Origin: JAVKBW01 sp964352715 | Lineage (GTDB): Bacteria; Pseudomonadota; Alphaproteobacteria; UBA8366; Aestuariispiraceae | NCBI GenBank assembly: GCA_964352715.1 | Contig: CAYGSU010000033.1 | Span: 1 to 44,310, forward strand | Direction of reading: 5' to 3' | Length of the DNA: 44,310 nucleotides | Shown here: positions 39,103 to 44,310 of the stretch, piece by piece | Position numbering within the stretch: the stretch's first letter is position 1 | Layout: each line of letters starts with the position of its first letter | Translations under genes and position numbers: made by a program | The notes under the pieces: generated by a model | What the model saw: only the letters and a program-made list of their open reading frames with translations | Databases searched by the model: none | What the model was told of the DNA's origin: nothing

Positions 39103-40193
39103 AACAACCCGCGCGACAGCAGATCTTTCAAAACGGCATGGTCAATCGAATAGACGGTGGTGCCGTCGCAGCCGGTCATCGTGACATTCGCCACCATGGA
39201 ATCGATGATCGCTTCCTCGGTCGCCTGCACCGCCGCCTCGAACAGTGGATCAAGGCAGTCGTTGCGCAGATAGGGCGTGGTCAGAAGCGCGCCCTCGCCC
39301 GTCGGTTCAACGGTCGAGAAGGCGATGAAAATATCGCCCGAGCCGTCATGCGATATCGTGCCGGTGCGGGCGATGCCCAGCGGAATCCGGCGCGCCAGCC
39401 GCTTCACCTGATGCGGCATCAGCGGCGCATCGGTCGCCAGCACCGCGATGATCGATCCGGCCGGCTTCGATCGCACCTCGCCGCCCGGCATGTGTTTTCC
39501 GACCGGGACACCGGCTACACGCAATTCGCGTCTTATGCCGAAATTCGCCTGCACGAACACACCGACCGTATAGGGCTGACCGTCGACCTCGGCGATGCGC
39601 GACGCGGTGCCGGAACCACCCTTGAAGTCGTAGCAGATCATGCCGGTGCCGCCGCCGACGCTGCCCTGTTCAATCGGCCCGTCGGTCGCCCCGTCAATGG
39701 CGGCGAACACGTCCTCGTCGGCGACATGAAAGCCGTCGATATCGTTCAGTTCGGCATCGCAGGTTTCGCCGGCGATCGGCAGCAGCCAGTCGTAGGCAGC
39801 CTGCGGGCAGTTCCGTTTCGCCCATTTGATCGTTGCATCCCGCGCGATGCCACAGGAATGGGTGTTGGTGATTGTAATCGGCCACTGCACCTGGCCGCTT
39901 TCCTCTACCCAGGCCAAGCCGGTCAGTTCGCCGTTGCCGTTCAGGCTGTAAGAGCCGGCGAAACACGGCACGTGCAACTTTGGGCGCGGGCGCGGTAAAA
40001 TCGCGGTAACACCGGTTCGCACAGGCCCTTCGCCGACAACACGCGGCCCCTCGCCGCGGATCAGGGTCCGATAGCCGACCGAAACGCCGGCGACATCGGT
40101 GATTGCATTGTTGATGCCGGGGGCGCCATCGAACGGCACCATCAGCGCACGGGCGCGCGCCCTTCCGGATGGGGTTTGAAAATGTGCTGTCAT
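39099..40193 (-). CDS. P1/DmpA-family (S58) aminopeptidase
   Basis: A 364-residue N-terminal nucleophile hydrolase of the DmpA type. Residues PGINNAITDVAGVSVGYRTL near the start, ITITNTHSCGIARDA, GGGTGMICYDFKGG and VQANFG with Asn217 are family marks. AGSIIAVLATDAPLMPHQ contains Gly246-Ser247, the expected self-cleavage point at which Ser becomes the N-terminal nucleophile of the small subunit. Such enzymes remove N-terminal D- or L-residues or beta-amino acids from peptides and amides. The start at 40193 has GGAG six bases before it. The divergent AlaX gene begins 105 bases away. Confidence 0.9.
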   Translation of the reverse strand: MTAHFQTPSGRARARALMVPFDGAPGINNAITDVAGVSVGYRTLIRGEGPRVVGEGPVRTGVTAILPRPRPKLHVPCFAGSYSLNGNGELTGLAWVEESGQVQWPITITNTHSCGIARDATIKWAKRNCPQAAYDWLLPIAGETCDAELNDIDGFHVADEDVFAAIDGATDGPIEQGSVGGGTGMICYDFKGGSGTASRIAEVDGQPYTVGVFVQANFGIRRELRVAGVPVGKHMPGGEVRSKPAGSIIAVLATDAPLMPHQVKRLARRIPLGIARTGTISHDGSGDIFIAFSTVEPTGEGALLTTPYLRNDCLDPLFEAAVQATEEAIIDSMVANVTMTGCDGTTVYSIDHAVLKDLLSRGLF

Positions 40194-40297
40194 TGAAATC
40201 TCCATCCGGTCGCCTGCTTGCCATACAGGGGTCAAACAGGGTCTTATCACGGCTTGGAAATCCGCACCAACCCCATGGACCGACCGAAGGCCGAGCG

Positions 40298-41041
40298 ATG
40301 ACCGAGCGCACCGAGGAACTGTTCCGAAACGATGCTTACCTCACCGAATGTCAAGCAAGTGTAGTTACGGTAAACGAGCACGGCGGCATCATTCTGGACC
40401 GCACGGTTTTCTACTATACCAGCGGCGGCCAGCCGGGCGACCGGGGCACGCTGACCGCGGAAGACGGTACGGTTGTCGAGATCGGCACAACAATCACCGC
40501 GGACGGCGATATCGTTCATGTGCCGGCGTCGGAAGACCAGCCCGGCCTGCACACCGGCGCAAAACTGACCGCAGCAATCGACTGGGAAACCCGTTACCGC
40601 CATATGCAGATGCACACGGCGATGCATCTGATCTGCGCGCTGATCCCCTGCGCCATTACCGGCTGCCAGATCGGCGCGGAAAAAAGCCGCATCGATTTCA
40701 ACCCGGATGGTCTGGAGGACGCCCTCGACAAGGACAGCCTGACCGAGAGCCTGAACAATCTCGCCGGCCGCGATATTCCGCTGAACGCGGACTGGATTTC
40801 AGATGCCGAACTGGACGCAAAGCCTGATCTGGTGCGCACGATGTCGGTGCAGCCGCCGCGTGGCCTCGGCAAGGTGCGGCTGATCCGCATCGGCGACCCG
40901 GACGCTGAAACAGCAGTCGACCTGCAGCCCTGCGGCGGCACTCATGTTGCGCGGACCGGTGAAATCAGGCCGCTGCGCATTGCCAAGATCGAAAACAAGG
41001 GCAAGAACAACCGCCGCATCAACATCGTCTTTGAAGGATAA
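40298..41041 (+). CDS. alaX: AlaX-type trans-editing protein (alanyl-tRNA editing domain)
   Basis: A 247-residue free-standing editing domain of alanyl-tRNA synthetase. The four zinc ligands are visible: HTAMH (His106, His110) in MQMHTAMHLICAL and CGGTH (Cys212, His216) in LQPCGGTHVARTGEI. The N-terminal beta-barrel part (LDRTVFYYTSGGQPGDRGTL) is also typical; the presence of the Gly-rich SGGQPGD turn fits the AlaX-M class. It hydrolyses Ser- (and possibly Gly-) tRNA-Ala. SseA follows after five bases, so the two are co-transcribed. Confidence 0.92.
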   Translation: MTERTEELFRNDAYLTECQASVVTVNEHGGIILDRTVFYYTSGGQPGDRGTLTAEDGTVVEIGTTITADGDIVHVPASEDQPGLHTGAKLTAAIDWETRYRHMQMHTAMHLICALIPCAITGCQIGAEKSRIDFNPDGLEDALDKDSLTESLNNLAGRDIPLNADWISDAELDAKPDLVRTMSVQPPRGLGKVRLIRIGDPDAETAVDLQPCGGTHVARTGEIRPLRIAKIENKGKNNRRINIVFEG

Positions 41042-41046
41042 TCGCC

Positions 41047-41889
41047 ATGACAGACTTTCCGTCTCTCGTAACCGTTGACTGGCTGAACGGCCAAACGGCG
41101 AACCGCGACGTGGTGGTGCTCGATTCAACCTATTTCCTGCCGAATGTGGATCGCGACGCAAAGGCCGAATACAAGCAAAAACATATTCCGGGCGCGCGAT
41201 TCTTTGATTTCGACGGCGCCATCAAGAACCCGGGAAGCGAGCTTCCACACATGCTGCCGGATCCGGCGATTTTCGCTCGGGAAGTCGGTGCGCTGGGCAT
41301 TGGCAACGACAGTCATGTTGTCGCCTATGATACGGTAGGCGGCACAACCGCGCCGCGTTGCTGGTGGATGTTCAGGGTGTTCGGCCATGACAGGGTATCG
41401 GTGCTGGATGGCGGTCTGCGCGCCTGGGAGGCGGCAGGCTATCACGTCACCGACGAGCCGGCGCACTACAACCTGGAACCCTTCAGCCCGGCCTTCCGGC
41501 CTGATCTCGTGATATCCGCCGACGACCTGTTGAAAAAACTGGATGATGTCACAGTGATCGACGCGCGCTCCGAAGGCCGTTTCAACGGCACCGAAAAGGA
41601 ACCCCGAGCCGGCCTGCGGTCCGGCCATATTCCTGGGTCGCTGTCACTGCCCTCCAGCAAACTGGTCGACAGCGAGACCGGCCTGGTTAAAACGCCGGAC
41701 GAGATAAAGGCGCTATTAGATGAAGCCGGCCTGAATTCCGACCGTCCGATCGTCACAAGCTGCGGCTCCGGCGTCACCGCAGCCTTTCTGACACTCGGCC
41801 TGCATCTGATTGGCAAGGAAGATGTCGCCGTTTATGACGGATCGTGGTCTGAATGGGGCGCTCGCGACGATCTGCCGGTCGAAGTCTGA
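41047..41889 (+). CDS. sseA: 3-mercaptopyruvate sulfurtransferase
   Basis: A 280-residue two-rhodanese-domain protein. The N-terminal domain is the inactive one (VVVLDSTYFLPN, HIPGARFFDFDGAIKNP). The C-terminal one has TVIDARSEGRFNGTEKEPR and the active loop TSCGSGVTAAFLTL with Cys239. CGSGVTA is the mercaptopyruvate sulfurtransferase loop, as against CRKGVT in thiosulfate sulfurtransferase. It moves sulfur from 3-mercaptopyruvate to thiols or cyanide. GAAGGAT lies before the ATG. The order alaX-sseA-GNAT on one strand suggests one transcript. Confidence 0.95.
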   Translation: MTDFPSLVTVDWLNGQTANRDVVVLDSTYFLPNVDRDAKAEYKQKHIPGARFFDFDGAIKNPGSELPHMLPDPAIFAREVGALGIGNDSHVVAYDTVGGTTAPRCWWMFRVFGHDRVSVLDGGLRAWEAAGYHVTDEPAHYNLEPFSPAFRPDLVISADDLLKKLDDVTVIDARSEGRFNGTEKEPRAGLRSGHIPGSLSLPSSKLVDSETGLVKTPDEIKALLDEAGLNSDRPIVTSCGSGVTAAFLTLGLHLIGKEDVAVYDGSWSEWGARDDLPVEV

Positions 41890-41891
41890 CC

Positions 41892-42944
41892 ATGCTGGTT
41901 GTCCGTCCCTACAAGGCGCAGGATGAAGCGCCGCTGATCGAGCTCTGGAAAATCTGCAATCTGACCCGGCCATGGAACGACCCCGATCGGGATATCAGTC
42001 TGGCGACAACCGCGCCGAACGCGACGCTGCTGGTCGCCGTCGATGACGATGATGTGGTTATCGGCAGTGTTATGGCCGGTTTCGACGGGCATCGAGGCTG
42101 GCTGTACTATCTCGCAGTGCATCCGGACCATCGCGTCGCGGGTCATGGCCGAACACTCTGCGCCCATGCGGAGGCCTGGCTGAAAACCCTGGGTTGCCCC
42201 AAGGTGGAAGCCCTGATGCGGGCGGAAAACAACAAAGTGCGCGGATTCTACGATTCCATCGGCTACCGGTTCGAAGACCGGGTCCTGATGGCGAAATGGC
42301 TGATCCCGCAACCGGTCGCCAACCTGCCAGATGATACAGCCGCCCCTGATCTGCCGGTGGTCGTCACCTACCTGGAACTGACAGAACCGCCGACCACCGC
42401 ACCGCTGCGCCCGCCGATCCTGGATCTGCCTCTGTCGCTGTTGCGGGTCGAAAACCCGAGCGTCGCGTTCTACCGCTATCTCTATCACACCGTTGGCGAG
42501 GAGTGGTTCTGGTGGCTCCGCCGGGCGTTGCCGGACGAGCAGCTTCTGACGGCAATCACTGCGGAGACGACCGAACTGTCGGTGTTGTATATCGGCGGTC
42601 AGCCGGCCGGCTATGTCGAACTGAATGCAGCCCCGATGCCAAAGGAAATGGAAATCGCCTATTTTGGCCTGTTGCCAAACTTCACCGGCCGCGGCATCGG
42701 TCCGTATCTTCTGGACTGGGCAATTCACGCGGCCTGGAATCGTGACCCGAAGCCGGGACGGCTGATCCTCAATACCTGCACCGCCGATCATCCAAAGGCG
42801 TTGCAAACGTATCAGCGGGCCGGGTTCGAGCCATACCGGCAGGAACACCTGTCATGGCCCGACCCGAGGCTGGCCGGACTTATCCCGAAGCACCTGCCCT
42901 ACCGGATGCCCGATGGCACGGTTCACCGGCTGGACGACGCCTGA
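41892..42944 (+). CDS. Fused double-GNAT acetyltransferase
   Basis: A 350-residue protein with two GNAT domains. The first (about 1-145) resembles YpeA: LVVRPYKAQDEAPLIELW, YLAVHPDHRVAGHGRTLC (acetyl-CoA loop) and NNKVRGFYDSIGYRFED. The second (about 150-350) has RVENPSVAFYRYLYHTVGEEW, AYFGLLPNFTGRGIGPYLL with Q/RxxGxG-type loop GRGIGP, and NTCTADHPKALQTYQRAGFEP. Each half is usually a separate protein in other bacteria, so a two-domain fusion is worth noting. The start at 41892 is two bases after the sseA stop. Its 3' end overlaps the FAD enzyme gene on the other strand by 22 bases. Acceptors unknown. Confidence 0.88.
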   Translation: MLVVRPYKAQDEAPLIELWKICNLTRPWNDPDRDISLATTAPNATLLVAVDDDDVVIGSVMAGFDGHRGWLYYLAVHPDHRVAGHGRTLCAHAEAWLKTLGCPKVEALMRAENNKVRGFYDSIGYRFEDRVLMAKWLIPQPVANLPDDTAAPDLPVVVTYLELTEPPTTAPLRPPILDLPLSLLRVENPSVAFYRYLYHTVGEEWFWWLRRALPDEQLLTAITAETTELSVLYIGGQPAGYVELNAAPMPKEMEIAYFGLLPNFTGRGIGPYLLDWAIHAAWNRDPKPGRLILNTCTADHPKALQTYQRAGFEPYRQEHLSWPDPRLAGLIPKHLPYRMPDGTVHRLDDA

Positions 42945-44053
42945 CCGGACAGCAATTCCGCCACGTGACGCGCAATCGCGAGCGATGAGGTGAGGCCCGG
43001 CGATTCGATCCCGTAAAGGCAAACGAGTCCGTCCACCCCTGTTTCTTCCGGTCCCTGAATCACGAAGTCGATGCCGGCCCCGCCCAACGCGTCCACTTTC
43101 GGGCGGATGCCGGCATAGCCGGGTTGCAGCGCGCCATCGGGCAGATCAGGCCAGTAGGTTCGGATGACCTCATAGAACACATCGGCGCGGGCAGGATCGA
43201 CGGAATAGTCGATGCGGTCGACAGGTTCCGAATCCGGACCGAAGCGAACATTGCCGGCGAGGTCCATGGTCACATGCACCCCAAGACTGCCGGGTGGCGG
43301 CACCGGATAGACCAGCGCGTTGAACGGTGATTTTCCTGACAGCGTGAAATAGCAGCCCCGGTGCAGATACAGCTCGGGAACGGTCGCCGCATCCAGACCC
43401 TCGATTGATCGCGAAACCGTCATCGCCCCAAGCCCCGCCGTATTGATCACCTGTCGGGCCAGCAACTGCATTGGCTCTTCCCCGCCGGTTCGCAGGCAGA
43501 TGCCGTCTGTGCGGATTTCACCCGAGACGACAGGGCAGTTCAGCGCCAGCATCGCGCTCCTGTCTTCCGCTTCACCCAGATAGGACAGCATCAGACCGTG
43601 GGAATCGACAATACCGGTCGACGGTGAAAACAGCGCGGCGACCGCCCTTACGGCGGGTTCCCTGTCGCGCAGGCCGGCGGTATCGAGGTCAACCAGGTCA
43701 TCGACCCCATTCGCTTCTGCGGTTTTCCTGAGATCGAGCAGTTTCCCGATCTGCGCCTGTTCGGTCGCAACGATATGCTTGCCACAGTTTCTGTAAGCGA
43801 CACCACGCGACCGGCAGTAATCGTAAAGCATCGCCTTGCCCTCGACGCAAAACCGCGCCTTCAGGCTGCCCGGTGTATAATAAATACCGGCATGGATGAC
43901 TTCGCTGTTTCGTGCGCTGGTATGCGAGCCGAATTCGGATTCTGCCTCAAGGATCACGACATCGTGGCCCCGGCGCGCCAGTTCCCGGGCGCAGGCCAGC
44001 CCGACAACCCCGGCACCGATGACAACCGTATCTACTTCAGCCCTTTCGATCAT
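42923..44053 (-). CDS. FAD-dependent oxidoreductase (DAO type), L-2-hydroxyglutarate oxidase-like
   Basis: A 376-residue DAO-family flavoenzyme. VDTVVIGAGVVGLACARELA holds the GxGxxG (13-18) of FAD binding; FGSHTSARNSEVIHAGIYY is the LhgO-type segment following it, and GCYFTLSGKSPFNALVYPVP, GVHVTMDLAGNVRFGPD and GIESPGLTSSLAIARHVAELL complete the family pattern. The LhgO group oxidises L-2-hydroxyglutarate or related 2-hydroxy acids. ATG at 44053 was chosen because homology begins there; the frame opens at 44077. The EAL gene lies upstream on the same strand. Confidence 0.9.
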   Translation of the reverse strand: MIERAEVDTVVIGAGVVGLACARELARRGHDVVILEAESEFGSHTSARNSEVIHAGIYYTPGSLKARFCVEGKAMLYDYCRSRGVAYRNCGKHIVATEQAQIGKLLDLRKTAEANGVDDLVDLDTAGLRDREPAVRAVAALFSPSTGIVDSHGLMLSYLGEAEDRSAMLALNCPVVSGEIRTDGICLRTGGEEPMQLLARQVINTAGLGAMTVSRSIEGLDAATVPELYLHRGCYFTLSGKSPFNALVYPVPPPGSLGVHVTMDLAGNVRFGPDSEPVDRIDYSVDPARADVFYEVIRTYWPDLPDGALQPGYAGIRPKVDALGGAGIDFVIQGPEETGVDGLVCLYGIESPGLTSSLAIARHVAELLSGQASSSR

Positions 44054-44169
44054 TGGGTCGAAGTACCCGATCACCATTCCATCGGCAAGAGAGGGAATCT
44101 TCCTGAACGTCGGAACGCTGCCTATGCAGCTCCGATGCGGCTCCGTTCATCTGCGCCACCCGATGCAGT

Positions 44170-44310
44170 TCATTCAAACTTGGACCTTAGCCAATGGAGC
44201 CAATCATCGTGGGTCATCGGTTTTGCGCAATAGTAACCCTGATAGGTGTCGCACCCGTTATCTCGCAGCCAGATTGCTGTCTCCTCGTCCTCGACACCCT
44301 CGGCTACACT
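44170..44310 (-). CDS. C-terminus of an EAL-domain protein (cyclic-di-GMP phosphodiesterase type)
   Basis: The last 46 codons of a gene entering from the right edge. SVAEGVEDEETAIWL and GCDTYQGYYCAKPM match the end of the EAL domain (VAEGVET...L...GCDxxQGYxxSKPM). The EAL family degrades cyclic di-GMP; catalytic residues lie outside the window, so activity and partner domains (GGDEF, PAS) are unknown. The stop TGA is at 44170-44172. Bases 44054-44169 show no gene. Confidence 0.88.
   Translation of the reverse strand, partial: SVAEGVEDEETAIWLRDNGCDTYQGYYCAKPMTHDDWLHWLRSKFE

Noticed and set aside
38307..39998. Long forward open frame of 563 codons crossing the gap
   Set aside because: It is antisense to the EamA transporter and the DmpA-type aminopeptidase, both clear by homology; its residues (His/Gln/Arg-rich) are typical of a shadow frame in GC-rich DNA.
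1..44310. CRISPR arrays, transposases, integrases, phage genes, replication origins
   Set aside because: None seen; the only exact repeat found is the 55-base assembly overlap.

Overview
The window is GC-rich chromosomal DNA, almost certainly from an alphaproteobacterium, most likely a marine or free-living member of the Rhodospirillales or a related group. The evidence is a reverse-strand block of pcm, rhodanese, tolC, popZ and valS, which is a conserved alphaproteobacterial arrangement with a recognisable PopZ. An AdoCbl riboswitch with cbtB/cbtA and many alphaproteobacterial-type accessory proteins support it. The genus cannot be fixed from sequence alone. This is a draft assembly: four 100-N gaps (2965-3064, 5280-5379, 14831-14930, 38962-39061) are scaffolding placeholders, and each interrupts a gene.

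Layout. Bases 1-2377 (reverse strand) hold the start of a secreted glycine-rich protein and a class V aminotransferase. Bases 2650-5637 (forward) hold a flavin monooxygenase broken by a gap, an ArsR/SRPBCC pair with a visible duplicated operator, and a gapped alpha/beta hydrolase. Bases 5647-12836 (reverse) are the housekeeping block: epimerase, valS, popZ, tolC, rhodanese, pcm. Bases 13058-15410 hold tRNA-Cys, a DUF1636 iron-sulfur protein and, convergent to it, a cobalamin-riboswitch-controlled cbtB-cbtA-His-rich protein unit. Bases 15527-19387 are accessory: a dual-specificity-like phosphatase, a DMT exporter, an AT-richer patch (GNAT-like gene, XRE-PAS regulator started by TTG, doubtful small ORF), tRNA-Asn and a decayed FAD-oxidase tail.

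Bases 19573-23548 carry a HalD/ArpA-type 2-oxoglutarate oxygenase, followed by a tightly overlapping four-gene unit: membrane-anchored arylsulfotransferase-like beta-propeller, small two-helix membrane protein, membrane protein and P-loop PAPS-type sulfotransferase. The architecture suggests a two-compartment sulfation system and is the best candidate for an undescribed function here. Bases 24044-29770 hold a cupin, an RND efflux adaptor/pump pair and two stand-alone cyclic-nucleotide-binding-domain proteins. Bases 29773-33384 hold SapC, a leaderless PhnD-like binding protein translationally coupled to an XRE regulator, a 28-bp dyad in the divergent promoter, and a membrane fatty acid desaturase. 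Bases 33397-44310 hold a Tag-like glycosylase, a Nudix hydrolase, a cysteine synthase, a CNNM/CorC-type transporter with a structured leader, a secreted hypothetical, a second DMT exporter paralogous to the first, a gap-broken gene, a DmpA-type aminopeptidase, AlaX, SseA, a double GNAT protein, an L-2-hydroxyglutarate-oxidase-like FAD enzyme and the C-terminus of an EAL-domain protein.

No CRISPR array, intact insertion sequence, prophage or replication origin was seen.
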